From: Treponema sp.
Lineage (GTDB): Bacteria > Spirochaetota > Spirochaetia > Treponematales > Breznakiellaceae
Direction of reading: 5' to 3'
Length of the DNA stretch: 41,448 bases
Assembly: GCA_009784775.1 (NCBI GenBank)
Contig: WQXQ01000007.1
Coordinates: forward strand, 1 to 41,448
The notes beneath the pieces are model-generated. The model did no database searches, was not told the DNA's origin, and saw only the letters and a program-made list of their open reading frames with translations. The stretch's first letter is position 1; each line of letters opens with the position of its first letter. The translations under genes were made by a program, and so were the position numbers. Of the stretch, positions 17,173-25,489 are shown one piece after another.

Positions 17173-19260
17173 GTGAAACTGCATAAAACCCACATCCTTG
17201 ATACCCTGCGCGAAGGAGGCAGTGTCGCCTCCCGCCTGGAGCAATTTGAGCCGCGGCAGGCGCAGCTTGATCTCATGAAACTGATAATCCGCTGTTTCAA
17301 CGAGGATGCCATTGGCGCAGCCGAGGCGGGAACCGGCGTGGGAAAATCGTTTGCCTACCTGCTCCCCGCCCTGTATTTTGCCGCTGAAACCCGCGAACGG
17401 GTGGTTATTTCCACCGCCACCATTACGCTGCAACAGCAGCTTTTTGGCAAGGACATTCCTTTGGTGCAGGCGGCAACGGGCGTAAAGCTCAAGGCGGTGC
17501 TGGTAAAAGGCAGAGGGAATTACCTGTGCCTCAGGCGGCTGGAAGATGCCATGCACGAACCGGAATTGGCGGGCAGTGATGAACACACAGCGATTAATCG
17601 CATTGCAAGCTGGGCTCAAAATAGCAAATCGGGAGGGAAAGATGAACTTTCCTTTACTCCGGCGGAACAGGTATGGTCACAGGTTTGTTCAGATTCGGAA
17701 TTGTGTATGGGAAAGCGGTGCCCGCACCTGCACCATTGTTTTATTCAGCTCCTGCGCAAGGAAGCTGCCGCCGCGCGTATTGTAGTCGTTAATCATCATC
17801 TGCTTTTTGCCGATTTGGCGGCGCGGCGTGAAGGCGCCGGATATGAAGCGGCGGTCGTGCTGCCACCCTACGCGCGGGTAATTATCGATGAAGCCCATAC
17901 CATTGAAGGTGCCGCCACTTCATTTTTCTCAAAAGAATTCAGCAAACTGGGCATTATGCGTCATATAGGGCGCTTGTACCGGAAACGCAAGATAATGCGC
18001 ACCGGACTACTGCCCCGCCTCTGCTCCCTATTGCCTGACGGCGACATCAGCCTGAATACCTTTGTCACCGCGCTTGACGGCATACGCAAGGCCGCATCGG
18101 AACTGGACAAACCGGCGCTGGAACTCTGCGGATTCGAGGGGACATTCCGGTTTTCGCCTAACAGAAACAATAACGGCGCACATGCGGCGCTCTTTCCCCT
18201 ATTTAACACCCTCAGCAAAAAATTACTCGCCTTTACCGCAAAAGTACGCAAATGCATCGAACTGCTTCCCGAAGAAACCGATGACGATAGTTCGGTCTGG
18301 GAAATAATGGTCATACTGCGCCGCTTTGAAAACATAGCCGGAATCTGCGCGGCGTTTACCGGTTATCAAGAACGGCACAGCGAGGTAATGTGGATCGAGC
18401 GGCGCGGCTCTTCAACCGATGCATGGGCAGCATTTACCCAAAGCCCGGTGGATCTTGCCGAAAGTTTAAAAGGAAGTCTTTTTTCGCCGCACAAAACCAT
18501 TATATGTGTTTCCGCTACCCTTGCGGTCAGCGGCAGTTTTAACTACTGGGCATGCCGCACCGGCGCAGGCCTTATCGCAGACCGGCCATTTCTCACCGGC
18601 TGTTTCCCTTCGCCGTTTCCCTACTCCAGCGCAGTGCTGCTCGCCGCCCCCAACAACGCCCCTTTGCCCGACGACCCGGACTATCAGGATTTTGTGAACC
18701 ACTCGGTAGGTGAGCTTGCCGCCATTGCCGGCGGTTCCGCCCTGATACTGTTTACTTCATACCAGTCCCTGCAAAGCGCCTGGCTTGCCGCCCACCCTGC
18801 ATTACAATCCCTGGGCATACGCTGTCTGAAACAAGGCGACGATGATCGCACGCGGCTTTTACAAACCTTCCTCGCCGACACTCACTCGGTGCTTTTTGCC
18901 ACCGACTCGTTCTGGGAAGGAGTGGACGCGCCGGGCGACACCCTGCGTCTGGTAATCCTCTGCCGCCTGCCATTCAGAACACCGAACGATCCGGTTTTTG
19001 AAGCCCGCCGCGAAGCGGTGGAACAAAACGGCGGCAATCCTTTCATGGAACTTTCCCTGCCCGAAGCAGTCATGAAATTCAAACAGGGCTTTGGCCGGCT
19101 CATGCGCCGCTCCAGCGACCGCGGCGTCGTTGCCGTATTGGACGCCCGCCTCATCAAAAAACAATACGGCGTTCACTTCCTGCAATCCTTACCGGAAACC
19201 AAAACCAGTTTTACCAGCTTATCAGGCATACTGCGAGACATGGAAGATTTTTTGTATTGA
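17173..19260 (+). CDS. DinG-type iron-sulfur ATP-dependent helicase
   Basis: A 695-residue superfamily 2 helicase (XPD/DinG group) starting at GTG 17173, ten bases after gltX. Walker A is EAGTGVGKS (about residues 51-59) and the DEAH box is IIDEAHTIE near 239-242. Between them four cysteines (one in GNYLCLRR, then VCSDSELCMGKRCPHLHHC) are positioned to hold the 4Fe-4S cluster found in this group. C-terminal motifs are present: SFWEGVDAPGD (motif V) and QGFGRLMRR (motif VI). Such helicases unwind forked or R-loop structures in DNA repair. No exonuclease domain is fused, so it is the short DinG form, also called YoaA-like. Confidence 0.9.
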   Translation: MKLHKTHILDTLREGGSVASRLEQFEPRQAQLDLMKLIIRCFNEDAIGAAEAGTGVGKSFAYLLPALYFAAETRERVVISTATITLQQQLFGKDIPLVQAATGVKLKAVLVKGRGNYLCLRRLEDAMHEPELAGSDEHTAINRIASWAQNSKSGGKDELSFTPAEQVWSQVCSDSELCMGKRCPHLHHCFIQLLRKEAAAARIVVVNHHLLFADLAARREGAGYEAAVVLPPYARVIIDEAHTIEGAATSFFSKEFSKLGIMRHIGRLYRKRKIMRTGLLPRLCSLLPDGDISLNTFVTALDGIRKAASELDKPALELCGFEGTFRFSPNRNNNGAHAALFPLFNTLSKKLLAFTAKVRKCIELLPEETDDDSSVWEIMVILRRFENIAGICAAFTGYQERHSEVMWIERRGSSTDAWAAFTQSPVDLAESLKGSLFSPHKTIICVSATLAVSGSFNYWACRTGAGLIADRPFLTGCFPSPFPYSSAVLLAAPNNAPLPDDPDYQDFVNHSVGELAAIAGGSALILFTSYQSLQSAWLAAHPALQSLGIRCLKQGDDDRTRLLQTFLADTHSVLFATDSFWEGVDAPGDTLRLVILCRLPFRTPNDPVFEARREAVEQNGGNPFMELSLPEAVMKFKQGFGRLMRRSSDRGVVAVLDARLIKKQYGVHFLQSLPETKTSFTSLSGILRDMEDFLY

Positions 19261-19286
19261 TATTGGTTATTATTTCGTGGTACAAT
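19257..19286 (+). promoter_or_regulatory. Sigma-70 promoter of the B-repeat lipoprotein
   Basis: TTGATA (19257-19262) overlaps the stop codon of the helicase gene, with an 18-base spacer to TACAAT (19281-19286). The gene therefore has its own transcription start about 18 bases before its ATG. Confidence 0.6.
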
Positions 19287-19309
19287 ATGAATATAAAGAG
19301 GGTTTTTAT

Positions 19310-20182
19310 ATGAAAAAGGCATTTGTAGGTCTATTTGTTATTTTAAGTTTGGCTGTTATTTCCTGCCCTAATGGGGATAACCTTAATGGGAATAACCTTA
19401 TAGAACATACCGTAACTTTTAAAAACGGCGATGTTATAATTGATATTATTCAAGTCCCAGTTAATACAAAAATCCCCTCGTCAGAAGTGCCAGCCAATCC
19501 CACAAAAGATGGTCACGATTTTGACGGCTGGGATTTTGATATTGAAAATGATGACATTACAGAAGATACAACAATTAACGCTCAATGGGAAATTAAAAAG
19601 TTTACCATTACATTTAATGTAGACGGAGATGAAACCACTATTGATAATGTGGAATGGGGAACAGTTTTTAATACCTTGAATATTCCAACACCCGAAAAGG
19701 CAAATCATAATTTTACAGGCTGGCTTCCTGCTTTCCCAACAACCGTAATTGCCAGCGGAACATACACAGCTCAATTTAATGAAATGACTTCTTTAGAAGG
19801 ACCAATATATTGGGGTTCATTGACACTTGGAGCAATCGAAAATTTATATGGAGTGAATCAAGCTGCGGTATTAAATGCAAATTTACGTGATGACCTGGAT
19901 GAACCATCTTTAACAAGGAATGGTATATTCTTAGGAACTATATCAAAAACCGAAGGTAAAATTACACAAATTATTGGCTTAGATGGTGCGCATGCTGTAT
20001 ACATTACTCCAAAAAACCTTGGTGAAATAACAGGTCTTATTAATGCTGTTTCAAACAACGAACTCGGAGATTATACCAGAAGAGATACTTATTTAACGAT
20101 TAACGGTAATGCATTTATAGTATATGTTAGAAATAATCCCCATGTAGGGGCTAATAATTACGCCCTTAGAGTAATTTATTGA
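19310..20182 (+). CDS. Lipoprotein with two InlB-type B repeats
   Basis: A 290-residue protein starting at ATG 19310, with AAAGAGG upstream. The lipobox is AVISC, so Cys19 is the likely lipidated residue. Two Listeria-Bacteroides (InlB B-repeat) domains follow: residues about 30-92 (HTVTFKNGD ... GHDFDGWDFD ... NAQWE) and 93-160 (FTITFNVDGDE ... NFTGWLPAF ... YTAQF). These beta-rich modules are common in exported and surface proteins of gut bacteria. The C-terminal ~130 residues have no recognised family. The region is AT-richer than the preceding core genes, hinting at separate acquisition. A surface or periplasmic binding role is inferred. Confidence 0.8.
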   Translation: MKKAFVGLFVILSLAVISCPNGDNLNGNNLIEHTVTFKNGDVIIDIIQVPVNTKIPSSEVPANPTKDGHDFDGWDFDIENDDITEDTTINAQWEIKKFTITFNVDGDETTIDNVEWGTVFNTLNIPTPEKANHNFTGWLPAFPTTVIASGTYTAQFNEMTSLEGPIYWGSLTLGAIENLYGVNQAAVLNANLRDDLDEPSLTRNGIFLGTISKTEGKITQIIGLDGAHAVYITPKNLGEITGLINAVSNNELGDYTRRDTYLTINGNAFIVYVRNNPHVGANNYALRVIY

Positions 20183-20202
20183 TAAAGGCAGCGCAAAAGT
20201 GT

Positions 20203-20619
20203 CTACCTAAACTTCTTGCTCTCCAGTACCATTTTCAAGGTGAGGCTGTCCAGGTATTTGTTGATTTGATCGGTGACAGAGGCAAATACCCGGTGGCTGA
20301 TGCACTCGCTCATTCGGTCACAGGCCCGCTCCTGCCGGTCACACAGCTTTAAGGTAAGCTCCTCCCCCGCCGCATCGAATAATTCCCTGACGGTCAGCGA
20401 ATCCAGCGGGCGATCAAACGCGAAGCCCCCGTTCGGCCCCCGGACCGAGCGGACAATTCCCGCTTTTTTCAACTTAAAGAAAATCTGTTCCAAAAACACC
20501 GAGGGTATGTCTTCCGCTTCCGCAAGACTGCTGATAGAAACCATCTCTCCGTTTTTGCCCATTTCCGCAAGCGCAAGCGCTGCACGGAGCGCATAGCGTC
20601 CTTTTGTGGTAATCCTCAT
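20203..20619 (-). CDS. Rrf2-family transcriptional regulator with three cysteines
   Basis: A 138-residue protein with GGAGGG before ATG 20619. The winged helix begins MRITTKGRYALRAALALAEM and includes the recognition part IPSVFLEQIFFKLKKAGIVRS, then the wing RGPNGGF. This is the Rrf2/IscR/CymR layout. Cys93, Cys100 and Cys106 are spaced C-x6-C-x5-C, close to the cluster ligands of IscR (C-x5-C-x5-C), so it may sense an iron-sulfur cluster. It is convergent with the lipoprotein at 19310 and divergent from the lipoprotein at 20733. A regulator of iron-sulfur assembly or redox genes is plausible; a cysteine-metabolism regulator like CymR is the alternative. Confidence 0.88.
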   Translation of the reverse strand: MRITTKGRYALRAALALAEMGKNGEMVSISSLAEAEDIPSVFLEQIFFKLKKAGIVRSVRGPNGGFAFDRPLDSLTVRELFDAAGEELTLKLCDRQERACDRMSECISHRVFASVTDQINKYLDSLTLKMVLESKKFR

Positions 20620-20653
20620 GGGGTATCCCTCCTGCCATTCAATGCTGACTAAA

Positions 20654-20682
20654 ATTATAATATATTATGATGGTTTTGGCAA
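20654..20682 (-). promoter_or_regulatory. Sigma-70 promoter of the Rrf2 gene with an internal palindrome
   Basis: On the minus strand TTGCCA (20682-20677), a 17-base spacer and TATAAT (20659-20654). A perfect 12-base palindrome, ATAATATATTAT (20657-20668), overlaps the -10 box and spacer and could be an autoregulatory operator. Confidence 0.6.
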
Positions 20683-20697
20683 TACATAAAAAACCAC

Positions 20698-20726
20698 TTG
20701 CACACCGGTTATTTTCATGATATAAT
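20698..20726 (+). promoter_or_regulatory. Sigma-70 promoter giving a probable leaderless transcript
   Basis: TTGCAC (20698-20703), a 17-base spacer and a perfect TATAAT (20721-20726). The ATG of the lipoprotein gene begins at 20733, only seven bases after the -10 box, so transcription should start at or next to the A of the start codon. Confidence 0.6.
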
Positions 20727-20732
20727 AAGAGT

Positions 20733-21599
20733 ATGAGTAACAAAAAAAGATACCTTATCCCCCTATTTTGTGTTTTGGCGGTCCTGATTGCCGCGTGCGT
20801 CAGTATGCCAATACTTGAAAACGTCCAATTTACCCGGCGAAATTACACTTTTACAGTGCTTTTAGAGCCTGAACAGCCGCGTAACAGCCATCAACTTGAC
20901 CTGGCGCTGTCCCTGCTGCGGATGAACTATCCCGAAGAACAAGCGAAATACTTCCATCAACTCCTGTATTCAGGCGATTCCCTTGAAGCGTACAGCAACC
21001 GGATAATTGCCGAACAACGGGACAGTTATCGCAGCAGATTGTCTCCCGAAGCTGCCGATGTCAAGACTCGCAACTGGCGCTATGCGGAAACTATCGATGT
21101 AAACAGCTCCGAAAACTGGGGACTGGTCGTAGAGCGTATGCAAAGTACGGAAAATGACCTGGTAAAAAAACCGCAAAACCTGGGCATAATCGTAAAACGT
21201 GTTGTTGAGGTCTATAATGGCGAGCTCCTCAGAAAAAGCACGCGTTACCATGTGCTTGATATGGATGATCTTAAACAGGTACGAATCGATGACTTATTCA
21301 CCAATTTCCAGAACGAGCGGAGACTGCGGGACATTGTATATGAAGAACTGCGGATATATGCCGACCTGGAAAGAGGACAATCGCTTTCTGAAGGAATGTA
21401 TTTTTCCGACGAGCCTGAGTTAAGTTTCAATTTTTATTTCACCGAAGAAGGCCTTGGTCTGCATTGGGATGCCAGTCAAATAGCCCCCCATGCCAACGGT
21501 GATATTGAGATTGTGCTGCTGTGGCAGGTCATTCGTCCATTATTGTTAACCAGCGGTCTGGAGCTTTTAACCAAATTTAATATACATCTCTTTATGTAA
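20733..21599 (+). CDS. Lipoprotein with an RsiV/DUF3298-like C-terminal domain
   Basis: A 288-residue protein whose signal peptide (MSNKKRYLIPL ... LIAAC) fixes the start at ATG 20733 and the lipidated residue at Cys22. No ribosome binding site precedes it; see the promoter at 20698-20726. The mature protein has an N-terminal region with VLLEPEQPRNS. The C-terminal half has DLFTN ... LRDIVYEELR ... FSDEPELSFNFYFTEEGLGLHWDASQIAPHANGDIEIVLLW, resembling the DUF3298 domain of RsiV-like exported proteins (GL.L.WDP..IAPYA.G...V.IP). Some family members bind lysozyme or cell-wall ligands. It is followed 25 bases later by a cyclase gene. The domain assignment is moderate and the function inferred. 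Confidence 0.65.
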   Translation: MSNKKRYLIPLFCVLAVLIAACVSMPILENVQFTRRNYTFTVLLEPEQPRNSHQLDLALSLLRMNYPEEQAKYFHQLLYSGDSLEAYSNRIIAEQRDSYRSRLSPEAADVKTRNWRYAETIDVNSSENWGLVVERMQSTENDLVKKPQNLGIIVKRVVEVYNGELLRKSTRYHVLDMDDLKQVRIDDLFTNFQNERRLRDIVYEELRIYADLERGQSLSEGMYFSDEPELSFNFYFTEEGLGLHWDASQIAPHANGDIEIVLLWQVIRPLLLTSGLELLTKFNIHLFM

Positions 21600-21624
21600 T
21601 CTGGGAGCATAACGAGCAGCAGCC

Positions 21625-23298
21625 ATGAAAATACGCCTGAAAATGTTTCTGGTTATACTTCCGCTGCTGATCGTTACCCTTGCCCTTGCCCAAACCGCTT
21701 CATACTTCAATGCACTGAACGGCGTAACCCGGCTTGCCCGGCAGCTTTTGGGATTCAAGCTGGGTGAGCTGGAAAAATACGCCAATAACCAATGGTCGCT
21801 GCTGGTGGAAAATAACTATGCAGACAGACCGGACATGGTCGAGGCCGCGGAAAAAGCGGTTCAAATGTATGCGCAAAGTATAATCCTGAGCAGTACCGAA
21901 CTTATTTTTGCGGTGGATGATACGGGAAAGCCGGTTATGACCAGCAAGCCCTTTACCATGCAGGAAAAAGAAAGAAGCCCGCTCCTGGAGTTGTTACGCG
22001 CAGAAAATCCCGGATTACAAAACGCCGTCATCGGCGGGGAAAAGCGGGTTTTTCAGGCATTTTACTTTGCCCCTTTTCAATGGCATTTGCTGATAAGCGA
22101 AAAGAACGATGTCTTTTACCGTGACGCAAACCGCATCACCATGCAGACTATTATTACCTTGTGCATTGCCATTCTTCTTACTTCAATTCTGTTAATCATG
22201 GTCGCGGGGCATCTTACCAGGCCTTTAAGCCGCATTGTCAAAACCATGAACAAGATCATCCAGTCGGCAGACCTTTCATCCAGGGTGGATGTTGAGTATC
22301 AGGACGAGACGGGACACCTTGCCTTCACTTTTAATCAAATGATCGGCGAGCTGGATAATGCGTATGGGCAGATTAAGCGTTATGCGTTTGAGGCGGTGCT
22401 GGCGGGTAAAAAAGAAGAACGCATACGGCAGATATTCCAGAAATATGTTCCCAGGAGCGTCATTGAACGTTTCTTTGCCTCCCCCGAAAAAATGCTCGTT
22501 GGAGAAAATCGCAACCTTTCCATTCTGTTTTCCGACATTCGCAGCTTTACCACCATTTCCGAAGGCATGGCCCCGGATGATCTGGTTCATTCACTGAATC
22601 GTTATTTTTCCGGGCAGGTTGACATTATCTACAACCGCAAGGGAATAGTGGACAAGTACATCGGCGATGCGATTATGGCATTCTGGGGGGCGCCGGAAAA
22701 ACATGAGGACGATGCCCTGCAGTCTGTACTTGCCGGCCTTGACATGATTGATGTCCTTGAAGATTTTAATGCAAACCAGCGCAGGCTGGGCAAACCGGAA
22801 TTCCACATTGGCGTTGGCATCAACTTCGGCGAAGTAACCGTTGGCAATATCGGCAGCGAGCGTAAAATGGACTACACGGTGATAGGCGACTCGGTAAATC
22901 TTGCGTCGCGCATGGAAGGCCTTACCAAAACGTACCATTCAGAGCTGCTTATTAGTGAATTTGTGTATATAGAACTGCAAAAAACAAAATCGCAAACCCC
23001 GCTTCATTTCAGGCTGCTTGATACCGTCGCAGTTAAAGGAAAAACCAAAGGGATAAAAATCTATGCGGTAAAGCGTTCCCTTAATCCGTTGGAAGTGGGA
23101 GCATGGCCGATACACAATCAGGGCATGGAATTGTATTACCGCCGCTCATTTCGCGAAGCCGCCGAAAAATTCAAAGAAGTATACCGCCTGATGGGAAAAG
23201 ATCCCAACGCAGAGAGTATGTTCCGCCGCTGCGCCGAATATGCCAGTAACCCGCCCCCGGAAGGCTGGGACGGCGTTGAAGTAATGAAAACAAAATAG
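21625..23298 (+). CDS. Membrane class III adenylate/guanylate cyclase with HAMP
   Basis: A 557-residue protein from ATG 21625. A first membrane segment (about residues 6-24) and a second (about 173-193) enclose a ~145-residue extracytoplasmic sensor. A HAMP linker (TRPLSRIVKTMNKIIQSADLS) and a short coiled coil lead to the cyclase domain from about residue 285. Metal-binding Asp are in LSILFSDIRSFTTISE and in KYIGDAIMAFWGAP; the C-terminal part has NFGEVTVGNIGSERKMDYTVIGDSVNLASRME. The nucleotide is probably ATP, since the GDAIMAFWG context is that of bacterial adenylate cyclases. A short helical tail with a TPR-like look follows. It converges with the HD-GYP gene, leaving only four bases between stop codons. 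Confidence 0.92.
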   Translation: MKIRLKMFLVILPLLIVTLALAQTASYFNALNGVTRLARQLLGFKLGELEKYANNQWSLLVENNYADRPDMVEAAEKAVQMYAQSIILSSTELIFAVDDTGKPVMTSKPFTMQEKERSPLLELLRAENPGLQNAVIGGEKRVFQAFYFAPFQWHLLISEKNDVFYRDANRITMQTIITLCIAILLTSILLIMVAGHLTRPLSRIVKTMNKIIQSADLSSRVDVEYQDETGHLAFTFNQMIGELDNAYGQIKRYAFEAVLAGKKEERIRQIFQKYVPRSVIERFFASPEKMLVGENRNLSILFSDIRSFTTISEGMAPDDLVHSLNRYFSGQVDIIYNRKGIVDKYIGDAIMAFWGAPEKHEDDALQSVLAGLDMIDVLEDFNANQRRLGKPEFHIGVGINFGEVTVGNIGSERKMDYTVIGDSVNLASRMEGLTKTYHSELLISEFVYIELQKTKSQTPLHFRLLDTVAVKGKTKGIKIYAVKRSLNPLEVGAWPIHNQGMELYYRRSFREAAEKFKEVYRLMGKDPNAESMFRRCAEYASNPPPEGWDGVEVMKTK

Positions 23299-23302
23299 GA
23301 AT

Positions 23303-24358
23303 CTACTTATACGTCTCGGCTATTTCATGGAAACGATCCTGAATTTTTATAACCGTATCGGTGACAATTGGATCGAATTGGGTGCCTTTACCGTCAACAA
23401 TTATATTGATCGCTTCAGTGTATGAAAAAGCCGCTTTGTACACCCGCGCGCAAACCAGAGCATCGTAGACATCGGCCACTGCCGCCAGCCGCGCCGTCAG
23501 GGGAATCTCGGTTTCTTTCAACTGGCGGGGATAGCCCTTGCCGTCCCATCGTTCGTGATGGCCGTAACAGATATCCTCGCAGTGTTTAAGGTACAGGGAC
23601 GATTGGACATCGCCCAGTTCTGCGATAATTTCCTTGCCCCGCGTGGTATGGGTCTTCATTATTTCATATTCGTCCGGATCCAGTCTGCCCGGTTTGAGCA
23701 GTATGCGGTCGGGAATGGCGATCTTGCCAACATCGTGCAGAGCCATTGATTTCATGATGATGTCGGGTTTAAGGGTAAACACTTCACCGGCATACGGCGA
23801 TTCGCTGACAATGAGGCTGTCGCACAAAGCCTGCACGTACAGCTGAGTCCGTTTAACGTGTTCGCCGGATTCAATGTCGCGGTGTTCAATGACGTTGGCA
23901 AGACCCTGCAGGGCATTATCAAGCGCTTTGGCTACCTCGGTTGTTTTTTCCGCGACCATTTCTTCAAGGCTGTCACTGTAGTTTTTTAGTTCGATCTGGT
24001 TCTGCACCCGCAGCTTGACAATATTCGGATTAAAGGGTTTGTTGATAAAGTCTACCGCACCGGCAGCCAAAAGCTCGCTTTCCGAATCATTTTCCGCGGT
24101 AATAAAAATCACCGGAATACGCCTGAATGCAGCATCGGTCTTCATAAACTCGAACATCTGCCGGCCGGTCATTTCCGGCATCATTACATCAAGCAAAATT
24201 ATTTTGGGATACGTTACAGAAGTGCGGAGCTTATCCAGCGCCTCTTTGCCGTTTTTCGCAGTAATTATATTGTAATCGTCCTTTAGTATTTCCTCAAGCA
24301 TCATGATATTGATGTCTTGATCATCGACTATAAAAATAGTGGGTATTATTTTATCCAT
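23303..24358 (-). CDS. Response regulator with HD-GYP phosphodiesterase domain
   Basis: I choose ATG 24358 (MDKIIPTIFIVDDQ), overlapping the stop of the Hpt gene by eight bases; an upstream start at 24379 adds seven residues. The receiver has acidic residues in IVDDQD, phosphoacceptor Asp in ILLDVMMPEMTG and Lys in FINKPFNP. A coiled linker leads to the HD-GYP domain: HRDIESGEHVKRTQ, the metal pair in HDVGKIAIPD, HHERWDGKGYP and AVADVYDAL. All usual catalytic residues are present. Such enzymes hydrolyse cyclic di-GMP. Together with the Hpt protein just upstream, this looks like a phosphorelay output that lowers c-di-GMP. Confidence 0.93.
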   Translation of the reverse strand: MDKIIPTIFIVDDQDINIMMLEEILKDDYNIITAKNGKEALDKLRTSVTYPKIILLDVMMPEMTGRQMFEFMKTDAAFRRIPVIFITAENDSESELLAAGAVDFINKPFNPNIVKLRVQNQIELKNYSDSLEEMVAEKTTEVAKALDNALQGLANVIEHRDIESGEHVKRTQLYVQALCDSLIVSESPYAGEVFTLKPDIIMKSMALHDVGKIAIPDRILLKPGRLDPDEYEIMKTHTTRGKEIIAELGDVQSSLYLKHCEDICYGHHERWDGKGYPRQLKETEIPLTARLAAVADVYDALVCARVYKAAFSYTEAINIIVDGKGTQFDPIVTDTVIKIQDRFHEIAETYK

Positions 24359-24695
24359 TTTCCGATATAACCTTATCAATTTCCTGCATGGTCACGGCAA
24401 AAACAGTCTTAACCATTTCCGTCTGGGCCGGGTCCGCTGCGCCGGCCTTTATCTGAATTTCCAGTTCCAGACTTTGTTTGTACAGTTCTGTAAGCGACAA
24501 ATTCGCCGCAACACCTTTCAGCGTATGAATAGCATCACGGGCTTTTTCCATGTCTCCTGCCGCAAGCGCTGCATCAAGAGCATCCAGATTGGTATCGTTT
24601 TTGAATACGGTAAGCAGCCTGACATAGAGTTTGGTATTATTCATTACCCGTTTTATGCCATCAGCAAAATCTATATACATTACATCACCAGCCAT
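24351..24695 (-). CDS. Histidine phosphotransfer (Hpt) protein
   Basis: A 114-residue, all-helical single Hpt domain. The phosphoaccepting residue is His57 in DAIHTLKGVAANLSL, and the flanking Lys and Gly are conserved. It lies between a membrane protein gene (nine-base gap) and the HD-GYP response regulator (eight-base overlap) and so probably feeds phosphate to that regulator. No hybrid kinase is nearby, so the donor must lie elsewhere in the genome. Confidence 0.88.
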   Translation of the reverse strand: MAGDVMYIDFADGIKRVMNNTKLYVRLLTVFKNDTNLDALDAALAAGDMEKARDAIHTLKGVAANLSLTELYKQSLELEIQIKAGAADPAQTEMVKTVFAVTMQEIDKVISENG

Positions 24696-24704
24696 TACAA
24701 AACC

Positions 24705-25343
24705 TCACTCATCGCTCAATACAACGTGTTTTTTACGGGATTTAATGACCTGCACAATGCGAATAACCAGGACCAGCGCCAGTATGAACGCAAGAACCAG
24801 TTGGGTATACAAAACAACACGCTTTATTGCAGCATTAATTTCCTCTACAAGATTTTTAATAATGATAGTCGAGGATATTCGCCCTTCTTCATCGGCAGCG
24901 CCGGCGATGGCATCCGTTTTTGTCCTGACAACCTTAAAACCTTCCGCAAGCGCTTTTTTGTAGATGGGCTCCAAAAGCCTGCCCGTCATCGTGGTATTTG
25001 CAATCATACCCGGAATTCTGCGCTCAAGATCGTTTATGGCCTCGGGAAGCTGTGAAACATCAACGCCCCTGCGTACCACCAGGAGGTCGCGGGTATTGAC
25101 GTTCGTTTTCAATTCTTTGTCCAGCCAGTCCGCTTGTTCCTGCAAAACATTTTTTCCTATTGCCGCTCCTATCTGGACCCCGGCGAAAACCCCCACACAA
25201 AGGATAAACAAGAGGACGGTTATAATAATTTTAAAGACTTTTCCGTCCTGGATTTTGCCTATGAGAATGCAACTCCCAACCAGCCATAGTACTGCCACAA
25301 CCAAACCCGGAATAAGACCCGGAATTAATGCCATTATATCCAT
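24705..25343 (-). CDS. Membrane protein of unknown function upstream of the Hpt gene
   Basis: The start is ATG 25343 (MDIMALIPGLIPGLVV), with AAGGAG upstream; longer readings lack a ribosome binding site. The 212-residue protein has two N-terminal membrane segments (about residues 5-28 and 37-62), an extracytoplasmic-looking helical and mixed region (about 65-175) and one more segment (about 180-203), then a basic tail. It resembles a sensor topology without a kinase. I do not recognise the family. Its position heading the Hpt/HD-GYP group suggests an input role in that relay. Confidence 0.7.
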   Translation of the reverse strand: MDIMALIPGLIPGLVVAVLWLVGSCILIGKIQDGKVFKIIITVLLFILCVGVFAGVQIGAAIGKNVLQEQADWLDKELKTNVNTRDLLVVRRGVDVSQLPEAINDLERRIPGMIANTTMTGRLLEPIYKKALAEGFKVVRTKTDAIAGAADEEGRISSTIIIKNLVEEINAAIKRVVLYTQLVLAFILALVLVIRIVQVIKSRKKHVVLSDE

Positions 25344-25362
25344 TTGGTAACTCCTTACGAAT

Positions 25363-25391
25363 ATAGTACCATTTAAGACAAAAAAAGGCAA
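25363..25391 (-). promoter_or_regulatory. Sigma-70 promoter of the membrane protein/Hpt/HD-GYP operon
   Basis: On the minus strand TTGCCT (25391-25386), 17 bases, then TACTAT (25368-25363), about 20 bases before the ATG at 25343. Confidence 0.5.
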
Positions 25392-25489
25392 TGCGCATCC
25401 TGCCCGCCTTGACATTTCCTGCCATACCGGGGCATTATAAGAGAAGGCACTCGTATGCTGCCACATTTTCAATAGAAAGGAGCCCCCTT

